Positions 37,298 to 47,424 of a stretch of 60,748 nt of DNA are shown here, in pieces (within the stretch, counting starts at the first letter, position 1; every line of letters starts with the position of its first letter). The notes under the pieces were generated by a model, which saw only the letters and a program-made list of their open reading frames with translations, did not search any database and had not been told where the DNA came from. This stretch comes from Candidatus Nitrosothermus koennekei (lineage in GTDB: Archaea; Thermoproteota; Nitrososphaeria; Nitrososphaerales; Nitrosocaldaceae), in NCBI GenBank assembly GCA_013538715.1, contig JACAFH010000007.1:1-60748 (forward strand). The letters run 5' to 3'. A program made the position numbers and the translations under genes.

Positions 37298-38574
37298 CCT
37301 AACTTCCTCAAAGAACTATCTATAGCCTCTATACTCTTATCTATTGCTTCTCTTGTATGAGAGTATGAAAGGAAACACGTCTCAAACTGTGAAGGCGGTA
37401 TAAATACACCGTTTCTTAATAATTGCTGGAAATATGTTTTGAACATATCGGTATTTGAACTTATCACACTCTCATAATCTATTATATCCATCTTACTAAA
37501 GAAGATCTGAAACATAGATGCTATATTATTCACTCTTGCTTCTATACCATGATCGATTATAAGATCTTTTATTGCTTTTGTTAGATATGAAGAATTCTTC
37601 TCTAACTCTTTATATATAGTTCTCTTAAGCATCTTTAAAGTAGCTATACTTGCTCTTACAGAGAGAGGATTACCAGCAAAAGTACTTGCTTGATAGACTT
37701 TGCCTTCTGGAGCTAGGCAACTCATTATATCCCTTCTTCCTGTAAGTGCTGATATAACAAATCCATTAGATAATGCTTTACCAAATGTTGCAAGATCTGC
37801 TTTAATACCATAATACTCTTGAGCTCCTCCTAGTGCTAATCTAAATCCAGTTACAACTTCATCAAATATTAATAATGCATCGTTTTTCTTTACTATCTCT
37901 GCTAGTTTATGAAGATAACCATCTTTTGGTAAGATTAAACCCATATTTGCTATTACTGGCTCGAGTATTATACACGCTATATCATTATGCCTCTTAAATA
38001 GCTCTTCTACAGCCTCTATGTTATTATACGGTAAGACTAGAGTGTTATCTATAACTGAGTTTAACATACCCTCTGATAATGGTATCCTCTCTTCTAATGC
38101 ACCAGAACCAGCCTTTACTAGAACATAATCATAAGCACCATGATAGCATCCTTCAAACTTTACTATCTTATCCTTCTTTGTATATGCTCTTGCTAATCTT
38201 ATAGCATGCATAGTAGCCTCTGCTCCAGTATTCATTAATCTAACCATCTCTGCTGATGGTATGCTCTTACTTAACATCTCAGCAAGCTCAATCTCACTCT
38301 CTGTAGGGGCACAGTATAACGTGCCTAGCTTTAATTGTGATTTTACTTCATCTATTACATCTTTATATGCATGTCCTAACAATATAGAACCATAACCCAT
38401 ACAATAATCTATATACGATTTACCTTCAACATCGTTTATCTTACATCCTTTAGCGTCTTTAACAAAGAATGGGTATGGTTCATAATATCTCACAGGACTG
38501 TTAACACCTTTTGGAATTAACTTCTTAGCTTTTGCAAATAACCTTGCACTATTCATATGTAATATACTTAACAA
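37294..38574 (-). CDS. hemL: Glutamate-1-semialdehyde 2,1-aminomutase
   Basis: This PLP enzyme (426 residues) forms 5-aminolevulinate in the C5 pathway. PKGVNSPVRYYEP, the PLP-site GAEATMHAIRLARAY, IFDEVVTGFRLALGGAQ, and the Schiff-base lysine in LATFGKALSNGF are all present. Met 7 (MNSARLF, base 38556) may be the true start. It leads the haem operon; glutamyl-tRNA reductase and porphobilinogen synthase genes are not in the window. Confidence 0.97.
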   Translation of the reverse strand: MLSILHMNSARLFAKAKKLIPKGVNSPVRYYEPYPFFVKDAKGCKINDVEGKSYIDYCMGYGSILLGHAYKDVIDEVKSQLKLGTLYCAPTESEIELAEMLSKSIPSAEMVRLMNTGAEATMHAIRLARAYTKKDKIVKFEGCYHGAYDYVLVKAGSGALEERIPLSEGMLNSVIDNTLVLPYNNIEAVEELFKRHNDIACIILEPVIANMGLILPKDGYLHKLAEIVKKNDALLIFDEVVTGFRLALGGAQEYYGIKADLATFGKALSNGFVISALTGRRDIMSCLAPEGKVYQASTFAGNPLSVRASIATLKMLKRTIYKELEKNSSYLTKAIKDLIIDHGIEARVNNIASMFQIFFSKMDIIDYESVISSNTDMFKTYFQQLLRNGVFIPPSQFETCFLSYSHTREAIDKSIEAIDSSLRKLG

Positions 38575-38779
38575 GAGTAATTAAAATGTTAAGTGCAAAT
38601 TAGTATTACTTAAATTTATATTAATATATCCTAATTTATATGCTAAAATATATATCACTTATTGAATGATCTTAATTAATTATAATATATCAACTTGATG
38701 CAGTAAATATTAATTAATTTAATATTTCATAACTTCAAGTGATAATATATATATATTCATTAGATTATCATTTATATAT

Positions 38780-39295
38780 ATGAGAAAGATTGAGGCAATA
38801 ATAAATACAGAATCATTTCCAGAGCTTAGAAGTATGTTGGAAGATAAAAATGTGTATAGCCTTAGCAAACATGATATTGGAAGTTCAATGATGCCTAACA
38901 AGAGTAGTAATAAAAAGGGTGTATTTCTAAGTAAAGTAGAGATAATTACTGGAGATAAAGATAGTAATAAGATAGCTAATATGATAGCGAGGTTTGTTGT
39001 TGAGGATGGGAAGATCTTTGTATCAGATCTAGATGAGATAATAGATGCAAGGACATTTGAGAGTAAGAGAGATTTAGAGAAAGTAGATACAAAGAGGAGT
39101 AGATTAGTTCCATTACAAAAATATAGTATGCTTAGAGCAGAGAAATTTTATGATTCGTATAGAGATATACTGAGAACTGAATATAGAATTAGATCATTCA
39201 GTGATTTCATAAACTATTGTGTAGTATCTTACATACCTCTTCTAGAAAATGATATAAAACGCCATAGCACTATACTTGAAAACAGACAATTATAA
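38780..39295 (+). CDS. Divergent P-II-like protein with C-terminal extension
   Basis: The first 110 residues follow the GlnB fold: MRKIEAIINTESFPELRSML, KVEIITGDKDSNKIANMIAR, and GKIFVSDLDEIIDARTFES, the C-terminal P-II strand. The T-loop region is unusual (GSSMMPNKSSNKKGVFLSKV) and lacks the tyrosine modified in bacteria. A helical extension of about 55 residues follows (LRTEYRIRSFSDFINYCVVS). It is convergent with a more standard P-II gene, 11 bases apart. It may be a modified nitrogen or energy sensor. Confidence 0.65.
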   Translation: MRKIEAIINTESFPELRSMLEDKNVYSLSKHDIGSSMMPNKSSNKKGVFLSKVEIITGDKDSNKIANMIARFVVEDGKIFVSDLDEIIDARTFESKRDLEKVDTKRSRLVPLQKYSMLRAEKFYDSYRDILRTEYRIRSFSDFINYCVVSYIPLLENDIKRHSTILENRQL

Positions 39296-39306
39296 AAAAT
39301 ATATTT

Positions 39307-39645
39307 TTAAAGCTCTAATTCCTTTTCAGTGCGTATATTTATGCATGTATCTATATTACTTACCATTATTATACCATCACCAACTGAACCCGTCTTTGCT
39401 GATTCTATTATAGCATTTACTATTTGATTAACTTTAGAATCTTCTGCTACTATCTCAAATTTTACCTTAGGTAAGAGATCTACCTCCATTATCTTTCCAG
39501 TTCTTCCAAGTAATTGAACTGCACGCTCTTTACCCCAACCTGTTGCTTGATATATAGTCATACCACCTACTCCAATACTAACTAACTTCTCTTTAACTTG
39601 ATTCATCTTCTCTATCCTTACTATAGCATCTATCCTTTTTGGCAT
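39307..39645 (-). CDS. P-II family signal protein (GlnB/GlnK-like)
   Basis: This 112-residue protein has the P-II core: KRIDAIVRIEKMNQVKEKL, the Walker-like B-loop region KTGSVGDGIIMVSNIDTCIN with GDG, and a T-loop GWGKERAVQLLGRTGKIMEV. The T-loop has no Tyr 51 equivalent, so uridylylation is not expected. P-II trimers sense ATP/ADP and 2-oxoglutarate and bind transporters or enzymes. No amt or glnA gene lies beside it. Confidence 0.85.
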   Translation of the reverse strand: MPKRIDAIVRIEKMNQVKEKLVSIGVGGMTIYQATGWGKERAVQLLGRTGKIMEVDLLPKVKFEIVAEDSKVNQIVNAIIESAKTGSVGDGIIMVSNIDTCINIRTEKELEL

Positions 39646-39725
39646 GTTATGGATACAAATCTCTATTACTAAAGTATTACTATTATAAAGGCTTTTATCC
39701 TACTTACTGCTCTTATTTATACTTG

Positions 39726-40754
39726 ATGAATAAGATAAAGACATTAAAGATTTTAAGTAAATGGGCAGCTAATAATATGATTGGTAAGAGGAAGCCACTA
39801 ATAGCGGTTATAGGAATAACTCATTTCTGTAACTATTATTGCCCTATGTGCCCATATGGTGACGCTAATAAAGAACAACAAGTAAAGTATGCTAGAGAAC
39901 ATGATCTATCTACTCAAGAATGGAAGAGGATCATAGATAAGATTGCAGAAGAATGTATTGCTATTATAATAGAAGGTGGAGAACCATTAACTAGAAAGGA
40001 TATGATAGAATTGTTATTGTATGCAAATGCAAAGATACCAGTAATCATGATAACTAATGGTTCACTATTACATACAATAGATCTTGATAGACTGAGAGGA
40101 TTATATTCTATATGCTGTAGCATAGATTCTGTAAAGAAGGATGCATATTGTAAGATAAGAGGTGTTAATGAAGAACTATACTATAGAGTCATGGATAATG
40201 TAAGATTATTAAGCAGACATAAGATAAATCGCTATATAAATTCTGTAATAACCAAATGGAATACTGAAGAGTTCATAACACAAGAGTATTTTGATTATGT
40301 AAAGAATGAGTTAGATGTACATACCATAAGTATGACATTCGTACAGAACAGAGTTGGAGGAGTAGACTTGCTACCAGATAAGAAGAGTATGGAAGAGGTG
40401 TGTATCAGTATATTAGATTATATGAAAAGGCATAGGGATCCAACCATATTAATGCCAGAAGCATATTGGGAACAGATACTAAGATATGGCAGAGGTATAT
40501 TTGATGAATGTGGTGTATGGAAGAGTATAGTTATAGAACCAGATGGAGGAGTAGCTCCCTGTTGGAAATTCTCTAACTATAAAGTTAGCCTTCTAAAGTA
40601 TGAGATAGATGAGATATATAGCATGTCATATTGGCAGGATATAAAAGGGTGTAAAGAATGTAACACTTTAGGTTGTGTATGGTATTCATCACAAAAGAGC
40701 AGTATAGCAGCAAAAAATTATTTGAGAATACTTGCAAGTAATATTAGATTATAG
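39726..40754 (+). CDS. Radical SAM protein with SPASM-like C-terminus
   Basis: The CxxxCxxC cluster motif THFCNYYCPMCPYG binds the SAM-cleaving 4Fe-4S; EGGEPLTRKD and MITNGSLL are typical of the barrel. Further cysteines at the C-terminus (FDECGVWKS, APCWKF, GCKECNTLGC) resemble a SPASM/twitch auxiliary cluster. I chose ATG 39726; the longer ORF frame from 39639 overlaps the divergent P-II gene and has an unlikely Tyr-rich leader. The product is unknown; such enzymes modify peptides or cofactors. It is convergent with thrB, overlapping 11 bases. Confidence 0.85.
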   Translation: MNKIKTLKILSKWAANNMIGKRKPLIAVIGITHFCNYYCPMCPYGDANKEQQVKYAREHDLSTQEWKRIIDKIAEECIAIIIEGGEPLTRKDMIELLLYANAKIPVIMITNGSLLHTIDLDRLRGLYSICCSIDSVKKDAYCKIRGVNEELYYRVMDNVRLLSRHKINRYINSVITKWNTEEFITQEYFDYVKNELDVHTISMTFVQNRVGGVDLLPDKKSMEEVCISILDYMKRHRDPTILMPEAYWEQILRYGRGIFDECGVWKSIVIEPDGGVAPCWKFSNYKVSLLKYEIDEIYSMSYWQDIKGCKECNTLGCVWYSSQKSSIAAKNYLRILASNIRL

Positions 40755-41646
40755 ATGTTCCTTTTCTATCTATGTTACAAAGTATAGTATGAGCATCTAT
40801 TCCATCCTCCTTAAAACCATCTAACATTGCTCTTCTAACTGCTTCTTCCCTTCCATCAAGGAATGCTATTAATGATGGACCAGCACCACTTATAGTTACT
40901 GCTAACGCTCCAGCTTCTAAAGCATTCTTCTTTACTTTTTCATAGCCCTTGATTAATCTTGCTCTTGCAGGTTCTATTATAACATCTCTTATGGATTCAG
41001 TTATCAATCTTATATCTTTCATACTAAATCCAGCAACTATCATACTAGCGTTTGAGAGATTGGATACCATACTCTTTAGAGGAATATCGTTAGGGATTAC
41101 ACTTCTTGCTACTTGTGTCTTCATGTTAGGCACATCAATCTTAGGTATTGCTATACAGAATCTCATCTCAGGTGGTTCTATCCTTACTACCCTAAATGGT
41201 TCACTTCTAACTATTACAAAACCACCAAGCATTGATGCTGCTACATTATCATAATGTATAGAACCCGCAGATGCCTGCTCACCTATTGCTGCATACTTAA
41301 CTAGTTCCTCATTTGTAAGTTCTAATTCATATAATTTATCTAAAGCTCTTATTACAGCAGCGGCACTTGCTGCACTAGAGCCTAAACCATATCCTGTTGG
41401 TATACCCTTCTTTATCTTTATCTTTAACCCATCACTTATCTTAAAGTCATTCAAGAGTTTTGTTGCTGCTAAACCTGCAGAATTGGATTTTACATCCAAT
41501 GGTATATTATCATAACTCTCTATAATTATATCATGATCTATTATACTAACCTCTACCTCATCATAATAGGCATCTAACGCTAAGCCAAATATATCAAACC
41601 CAGGTCCTAAGTTTGCTGTTGATGATGGCGCTTTGATTCTCATCAA
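40744..41646 (-). CDS. thrB: Homoserine kinase
   Basis: This GHMP kinase of 300 residues begins IKAPSSTANLGPGFDIFGLA and has the ATP motif GIPTGYGLGSSAASAAAVIRAL and GALAVTISGAGPSLIAF, all diagnostic of ThrB. It phosphorylates homoserine for threonine synthesis, upstream of the threonine dehydratase encoded at 11138. It overlaps the GPN-loop GTPase gene by 4 bases, and the two are cotranscribed. Confidence 0.96.
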   Translation of the reverse strand: MMRIKAPSSTANLGPGFDIFGLALDAYYDEVEVSIIDHDIIIESYDNIPLDVKSNSAGLAATKLLNDFKISDGLKIKIKKGIPTGYGLGSSAASAAAVIRALDKLYELELTNEELVKYAAIGEQASAGSIHYDNVAASMLGGFVIVRSEPFRVVRIEPPEMRFCIAIPKIDVPNMKTQVARSVIPNDIPLKSMVSNLSNASMIVAGFSMKDIRLITESIRDVIIEPARARLIKGYEKVKKNALEAGALAVTISGAGPSLIAFLDGREEAVRRAMLDGFKEDGIDAHTILCNIDRKGTSII

Positions 41647-42383
41647 TACTCTAGCTCCTCTCCTCCCTTAAATATTCTTGAGAGTAATGCTGCTATATTC
41701 ATCAAACCTTCATATGTAACACTAGATACTGGTAATGGTGTTGAGATTCTGTTACTCTTTAGTGTCTTAAATAGATCTAATGCTAGTAGATGTAACTCAT
41801 CATCCTTTCTAATAAGTTCATTCTCAAGCGATGCATAATTACTAATCCATGCAAACTTCTTATCAATGAGATCATATTTTGATAGTACATTAATCTGTGC
41901 GATTTTTAATCTTAACATTATGCTTATTGATAATAGCATTATAGATACATAATTTGATGGTATAGATATCAATGAACTATCGAATAAGAAGATATTTGCT
42001 TTTATATCTGCATTTAATTCTTGTACGAAATATAACCCACTCGCTCTATAAGCAAACAATTCAACTTGCCCTGGTGTATCAACTATCAGATAATCTGGAT
42101 TTAGTTCATCTATCTCCTTTTGTAACTCATCTAACTTCGAACTTATCATGTCACTTGCCATTATCAATGCACCATTAGGACCAAGAGAGTATCTATTCAT
42201 TATCTCTTCTATATCTATATATGCTCTAACATCTACATCTGGCTCATATGGTAGGCTTATAGCACCTGGATCTAGATTCAAGATTATAGGGTATGCTTCT
42301 ATCTTCTCATACCATTCTCTTAATCTTGATGCAAGCAAGGATTTACCTGATCCAGCTGTACCTGTTAAGAATATAGCGTACAT
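41643..42383 (-). CDS. GPN-loop GTPase
   Basis: This 246-residue GTPase has the P loop FLTGTAGSGKSLLASRL, the family-defining Gly-Pro-Asn in YSLGPNGALIMA, VDTPGQVELFAYR (G3), and a base motif LSKYDLI. Eukaryotic GPN proteins help assemble RNA polymerase; archaea have a single homologue that forms a homodimer. It is the upstream gene of a pair with thrB. Confidence 0.95.
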   Translation of the reverse strand: MYAIFLTGTAGSGKSLLASRLREWYEKIEAYPIILNLDPGAISLPYEPDVDVRAYIDIEEIMNRYSLGPNGALIMASDMISSKLDELQKEIDELNPDYLIVDTPGQVELFAYRASGLYFVQELNADIKANIFLFDSSLISIPSNYVSIMLLSISIMLRLKIAQINVLSKYDLIDKKFAWISNYASLENELIRKDDELHLLALDLFKTLKSNRISTPLPVSSVTYEGLMNIAALLSRIFKGGEELEY

Positions 42384-42491
42384 ATTATTAATTTTCCTAC
42401 TATCTAGATAATAAATCTAACTAAAATCAAAAAACTATAATAGAATATATTGATAAAACTATATGGATATCATGTTGTAAAAGTTATAATG

Positions 42492-45044
42492 TTATATGTT
42501 AGATCTCTTTTCATTTTCTATTATAGATTTAAGTACATAATTTAGTATACCATCATGTAAGTAATATTCTAATTCTATCTCAGTATCTATCCTAACCTTT
42601 AATTTACACTTTTTAATATTGTTGTCTTTATACACAAATAGATCTACTATCTTGTTTGGTTTAAGATCTTCTAAGCCTTTTATATCAAACTTCTCGCTAC
42701 CATCTAACTCTAAAGTTGAAGCATTAGCATCTATAAACTCTAACGGCAATATACCCATACCTATAAGATTACTTCTATGTATCCTCTCGAAACTCTCTGC
42801 AATAACTGCCTTTATACCTAATAATTTTGGTCCTTTTGCAGCCCAATCTCTCGAGCTTCCAGCTCCATAATTCTTTCCAGCTATTATTATCAGATTTGTG
42901 TTTGATTCTTTATATAGATTAGATGCTTCGTATATACTAACTATCCTTTTGCTTGGATAATGAATAGTATAACCTTGTCTTTGTATCTTAAGCATCTTAT
43001 TCTCAAATTTACCAGTAAAGGTTCCTCTAACCATAACTTCCCAATTACCTCTTCTAGCACCAAACGTATTTAGTTGTGCTATATTAACTCCTAGGTTCAA
43101 TAGATACTTTCCAGCCTCTGAATCTGGCTTTATAGGTCCTGCTGGAGATATATGATCTGTAGTGATATTATCTCCTACTATCAATAATGCTCTAGCATCT
43201 AGTATGTCTTTACTATTTTGTGGATTTAATGAGAAGGATGACATGTATGGTGGTTTCTTTATATATGTATCATCACTCCATCTATATAAAGTGCTTGAAG
43301 TTGCTTCTATACTCTCCCATTCCTTATTGACTCTAATCTTACTATATATGTTCTTAAAATCTTGAGGAGTGATAAGACTTGCTAACTTCTCAACTTCATC
43401 AACGCTTGGCCATATATCTTTAAGATAAATAGGCTTATCACTATAACCTATAGGCTCTTTTGTAAGATCCTTTATTGCACCAGTTAAAGCAAATGCAACT
43501 ACCAATGGAGGTGACATTAGGAAATTTGCCTTGATGTCTGGATGTATCCTTCCTTCAAAGTTTCTATTACCAGATAAGACTGATGCTACTATTAGATTAT
43601 TGTTATGTATAATCTTGCTTATCTCCTCATCTAATGGACCGCTATTGCCTATACAAGTTGTGCAACCATATCCAACTATCCCAAATCCTTCCTTCTCTAG
43701 ATATTCTAACAAACCAGTCTTTTGAAGATAATCTTTAACTACTCTAGAGCCTGGAGCGAAACTTGCTTTTACATACTTAGGAACCTTTAAGCCTAATTCA
43801 TAAGCCTTCTTTGCTACCAAACCCGCAGCTATTAATAATGAAGGATTGCTAGTATTAGTGCAACTTGTTATTGCTGCTAGTACTATAGAACCATCCCCTA
43901 CTTCATTATCAACTCTGCTTCCTTTCTTTTTTATTAACTCATCCATACTACTCTTTATCGTATCTAAACTTTGTTTCTGCCATGGTAGTGATGGTCCTGC
44001 TATACTTGCTTCTACTGATGCTAAATCAAACTCTATGACTTTGCTATAATACACATCTTTTGCAGCACCATACATACCTTGTGCTTTAAAGTATGCTTTA
44101 ACTAACTCTATATGTTCATAATCTCTTCCTGTTAATCTTAGATAATTTATCGTTTGATCATCTACAGGAAATAGGGCTGCTGTAGCACCATACTCTGGTG
44201 CCATGTTTGATATTGTAGCACGATCTGCCACTGTTAATGAATCTACTTCACCAAAATACTCTATAAAATTATCAACTACATTATGCTCTCTAAGAACTTT
44301 GGTTAGAGTTAGCACTATATCAGTTGCAGTAACACCTTCTCTTGGTTTATTATATAACTTTACCCCTATTATTCGTGGTATTATATTAATTGCTTCTCCT
44401 AGCATAGCAGCTTCTGCTTCTATACCTCCAACACCCCAACCTAATATTCCTAAAGCATTTATCATAGTAGTATGAGAATCCATTCCTAGAACTGTATCAA
44501 AATAAGCATTATTGTTTAATATTACAACCTTTGCTATATGTTCAAGATTTATCTGATGAATTATTCCACTCCCAGGAGGGAATAATCTAAAGTTGTTAAA
44601 TGATCTCTCTGCCCATTTCAAAAACTTATACCGCTCTTTATTCCTCTCAATCTCTAATTTTAGATTCATATCAAAAGCATCTATTCTATTCCAATAGTCA
44701 ACTTGAATACTATGATCTATTACAAGATCTGTCTCAACCAAAGGATTTATTGTTTTAGCATCCAAACCATATTTAATTATAATATCTCTCATCAATGCGA
44801 GATCTATCAATGCTGGCACGCCAGTATAATCTTGCATTATTACTCGTGCAACCTTAAAAGAAACAGCCTTAGGATTATTTGGATTCCAATCAATCATATT
44901 AGAGAGATCATCTTGTGTTATACTCTTATTATCGAGATTCCTAATTATAGATTCAAGTATTATTCTTGCAGTATAAGGCATCCATGAGTATTTACTAACA
45001 TCATAATATGGTATATTCTTTTCATTGATCTCCAATTTACTCAT
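42492..45044 (-). CDS. acn: Aconitate hydratase
   Basis: This enzyme of 850 residues belongs to the AcnA/IRP-like group. The cluster cysteines lie in AAITSCTNTSNPS and GYGCTTCIGNSGPL. Active-site signatures include ARVIMQDYTGVPALIDLA, LGMDSHTTMINALGILGWGVGG, and the swivel-domain loop GKNYGAGSSRDWAAKGPKLLG. It isomerises citrate and isocitrate. It is monocistronic and divergent from the LhgO-like gene. Confidence 0.97.
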   Translation of the reverse strand: MSKLEINEKNIPYYDVSKYSWMPYTARIILESIIRNLDNKSITQDDLSNMIDWNPNNPKAVSFKVARVIMQDYTGVPALIDLALMRDIIIKYGLDAKTINPLVETDLVIDHSIQVDYWNRIDAFDMNLKLEIERNKERYKFLKWAERSFNNFRLFPPGSGIIHQINLEHIAKVVILNNNAYFDTVLGMDSHTTMINALGILGWGVGGIEAEAAMLGEAINIIPRIIGVKLYNKPREGVTATDIVLTLTKVLREHNVVDNFIEYFGEVDSLTVADRATISNMAPEYGATAALFPVDDQTINYLRLTGRDYEHIELVKAYFKAQGMYGAAKDVYYSKVIEFDLASVEASIAGPSLPWQKQSLDTIKSSMDELIKKKGSRVDNEVGDGSIVLAAITSCTNTSNPSLLIAAGLVAKKAYELGLKVPKYVKASFAPGSRVVKDYLQKTGLLEYLEKEGFGIVGYGCTTCIGNSGPLDEEISKIIHNNNLIVASVLSGNRNFEGRIHPDIKANFLMSPPLVVAFALTGAIKDLTKEPIGYSDKPIYLKDIWPSVDEVEKLASLITPQDFKNIYSKIRVNKEWESIEATSSTLYRWSDDTYIKKPPYMSSFSLNPQNSKDILDARALLIVGDNITTDHISPAGPIKPDSEAGKYLLNLGVNIAQLNTFGARRGNWEVMVRGTFTGKFENKMLKIQRQGYTIHYPSKRIVSIYEASNLYKESNTNLIIIAGKNYGAGSSRDWAAKGPKLLGIKAVIAESFERIHRSNLIGMGILPLEFIDANASTLELDGSEKFDIKGLEDLKPNKIVDLFVYKDNNIKKCKLKVRIDTEIELEYYLHDGILNYVLKSIIENEKRSNI

Positions 45045-45173
45045 GCTTGACCTTATTAAATAATTATATTTAAAGTCTACATTAACAATATAAGAATCAC
45101 CATCTACATATCTTTTTGTTTATAACAACTTATACATATCAAATTTATAACAGTTTAGCATATAATTACTAAA

Positions 45174-46454
45174 TTGAGTAAATTATTTAATATAGCAATC
45201 ATTGGTTCTGGTATATTAGGAGCGTCTTTAGCATATATTCTATCACTTATTACAAAGAATAAGATTGTTGTTATAGAGCAGGAGAGTAATGCTGCTTATC
45301 ATACATCATCAAGAAACAGTGGTAAGGTTCACGCACCATTCCTTTATGATCCAGTGAAGAAAGGGCTAGTAGCAAAGATAGCATATCTAGGTTTTGATAT
45401 GTGGAAGAGATATGCAAATTATAAGAATATCCCATTTAAGATAGATGGAGTGTTAGAAGTAGCTGTTGATGATTCTGATATAGATATGTTAGAGAGATAT
45501 ATAAAATGGGGGGAGATAAATGGTTTAAAAGAGGATCTTATAGTATTGGATGATGTAAGAGAGTTTGAACCAGAGGTAAGATGTGTAAAAGCCCTATATT
45601 GTAAAAGAGATGCTTCTACTAATTATAAATTATTAACACTAGAATTGGTTAATGACGCTAAAAGGAATGGAGTTACATTTCTATTCAATAATAAGGTTAA
45701 GAGCATACATAATAATGTAATAAGGTGTAAAGAGAATATAGAAGTGGATTTCTTGATAAATGCTGCAGGAGGAGCATCTATGAAGATAGCACATGATATG
45801 AATATAGCAACTGACCTAAAAGAGATGTATTTTAGAGGAGAGTATTGGAAAGCAGATAAAGTATATAGTAATATAACACGCTCTAGTGTATACTCTGTCC
45901 CAAAATTTGTAGAATATCCATTCTTAGATCCTCATTGGTTAGTAAAGGTTGATGGAAGCTGCGAAGTTGGTCCAAATGCAGTACCTGTCTTAAGTCCTTA
46001 TGGATATGATATGATAGAGAACTTAAAATCCTCCTCTAAGCTTATAGAAATGCTAACTTCAAATATAAGAAATATGTTATTTGACAAAGAATTTCTAAGA
46101 CTTGCAAAAGAGGAATGGTTATCATCGTTATCAAAGAAGCATATGATAGAGAGGGTAAAGAGATTTTTACCAAGAGTGAGAGAAGAATACTTTAATGAGA
46201 GAGGAATATCTGGTATAAGGTCATTATCAATAGATAAGAATGGAAAATTCTTATCAGAGCCATCTATAAGGATGAATGATGCATCATTACATATACTTAA
46301 TTATAACTCTCCAGGAGCCACTGGAGCATTGCCGTTTGCTATTTATGTATGTATGTTACTAGAGAGGAGAGGAATTATCAGGATAAGTAATACAAGAGAT
46401 AGATATTGGGATATCTCTTCTATAGTTGAGATCTTAAACAATACTATTATATAA
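45174..46454 (+). CDS. FAD-dependent oxidoreductase, L-2-hydroxyglutarate oxidase-like
   Basis: This 426-residue DAO-family flavoprotein starts at TTG 45174. FNIAIIGSGILGASLAYILS is the FAD Rossmann motif. YHTSSRNSGKVHAPFLYDP matches the LhgO family signature (SSRNSGVVHAG-like). NAAGGASMKIAHD and NYNSPGATGALPFA close the FAD site. It would oxidise L-2-hydroxyglutarate or another hydroxy acid to the 2-oxo acid. It is divergent from aconitase, with 129 bases between. Confidence 0.8.
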   Translation: MSKLFNIAIIGSGILGASLAYILSLITKNKIVVIEQESNAAYHTSSRNSGKVHAPFLYDPVKKGLVAKIAYLGFDMWKRYANYKNIPFKIDGVLEVAVDDSDIDMLERYIKWGEINGLKEDLIVLDDVREFEPEVRCVKALYCKRDASTNYKLLTLELVNDAKRNGVTFLFNNKVKSIHNNVIRCKENIEVDFLINAAGGASMKIAHDMNIATDLKEMYFRGEYWKADKVYSNITRSSVYSVPKFVEYPFLDPHWLVKVDGSCEVGPNAVPVLSPYGYDMIENLKSSSKLIEMLTSNIRNMLFDKEFLRLAKEEWLSSLSKKHMIERVKRFLPRVREEYFNERGISGIRSLSIDKNGKFLSEPSIRMNDASLHILNYNSPGATGALPFAIYVCMLLERRGIIRISNTRDRYWDISSIVEILNNTII

Positions 46455-46476
46455 CACATAAGAGAATAGGAGTGAC

Positions 46477-46758
46477 ATGTCTGCAACAAAGGCATCAAAC
46501 GAGATATTCATAGGTAAGAAACCACTCATGACCTATGTAACAGCAGCACTAGTGCAGTTGGCAAATGAACCAAGCATAACCATCAAAGCAAGAGGTTTAA
46601 GTATTACTAGAGCAATAGACGTAGCACAGATCATAGCTCAGAGAATGGATTCTCTTGGCTATAAGGTAGGTAATGTAAAACTAGGTTCAGAGCAGATGCA
46701 ATCACAGAATGGAAGAACAAGAAACGTAAGCACGATAGAGATAGTTATAAGTAAATAA
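46477..46758 (+). CDS. Chromatin protein Alba
   Basis: This 93-residue DNA/RNA-binding protein has the Alba core IFIGKKPLMTYVTAALVQLA, ITIKARGLSITRAIDVAQII and GSEQMQSQNGRTRNVSTIEI. The lysine in FIGKKPLM is the equivalent of the acetylated Lys 16 region in Sulfolobus Alba. It starts 22 bases after the LhgO-like gene with gaataggagtgac upstream. It should be abundant and coat chromosomal DNA. Confidence 0.96.
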   Translation: MSATKASNEIFIGKKPLMTYVTAALVQLANEPSITIKARGLSITRAIDVAQIIAQRMDSLGYKVGNVKLGSEQMQSQNGRTRNVSTIEIVISK

Positions 46759-46817
46759 AACTCTTTTATTCTTACTTTTTTAATTAGAATTATAAATAGA
46801 CTCTAGTGATCTAACTT

Positions 46818-47393
46818 ATGCTACACTTCATATACCTTGTTAGTGATAGATGGAAAGATCATCTTAGATATGAATGGTTATATGTATATAGGATGGCAAA
46901 ATTCTATCAGTATTGGTTAAAGAAGAGTCTTAGATTACATTATGATGTTAAGTGTAGCGTAATGGTAGTAGATGCTAGTAGATTAACACGTTGGAGATTT
47001 GGCATGCAAGATATCATAAAGGATCATAAAGAGAAAGGTGAGAATAATTATCATATATATCTCTCATACTTTAAACCTCTCCTCTCAGATTGTAGTGTAG
47101 GATATTATCTAGATAGAATAGGTTTAGTGAAATGGAGATATTACGAAGGGAATAATGATCTAGTTAAATTTTTGGCAGAAGAGAATTGTTCAAAAGTATC
47201 ACATATAATACTTCATGAAGTAGCAAGAAATATGCGAAAAGAGGAGAGGAAGAAGTATTATGATGCTATTCATGAACAATGGGATAGACATATAATGAAT
47301 ATAGATGAGTTCGAGTATTATAATGAGAGATATGAGAGAGTATCAAAGAGTAGTAATTTTATGTTTGCTACTATGAAGGTACCTAAACAATAA
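46818..47393 (+). CDS. Conserved-looking soluble protein, unknown
   Basis: This 191-residue protein is rich in Trp, Tyr and charged residues, with no membrane segment. A stretch HIILHEVARNMRKEERKKYY followed by IHEQWDRHI supplies several His and Glu residues that could bind metal, but no full protease signature is present. It follows Alba by 59 bases. I do not recognise the family; an archaeal lineage-specific protein is likely. Confidence 0.5.
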   Translation: MLHFIYLVSDRWKDHLRYEWLYVYRMAKFYQYWLKKSLRLHYDVKCSVMVVDASRLTRWRFGMQDIIKDHKEKGENNYHIYLSYFKPLLSDCSVGYYLDRIGLVKWRYYEGNNDLVKFLAEENCSKVSHIILHEVARNMRKEERKKYYDAIHEQWDRHIMNIDEFEYYNERYERVSKSSNFMFATMKVPKQ

Positions 47394-47424
47394 AACTTTA
47401 TACCATTTATGAGTATCTCATATC

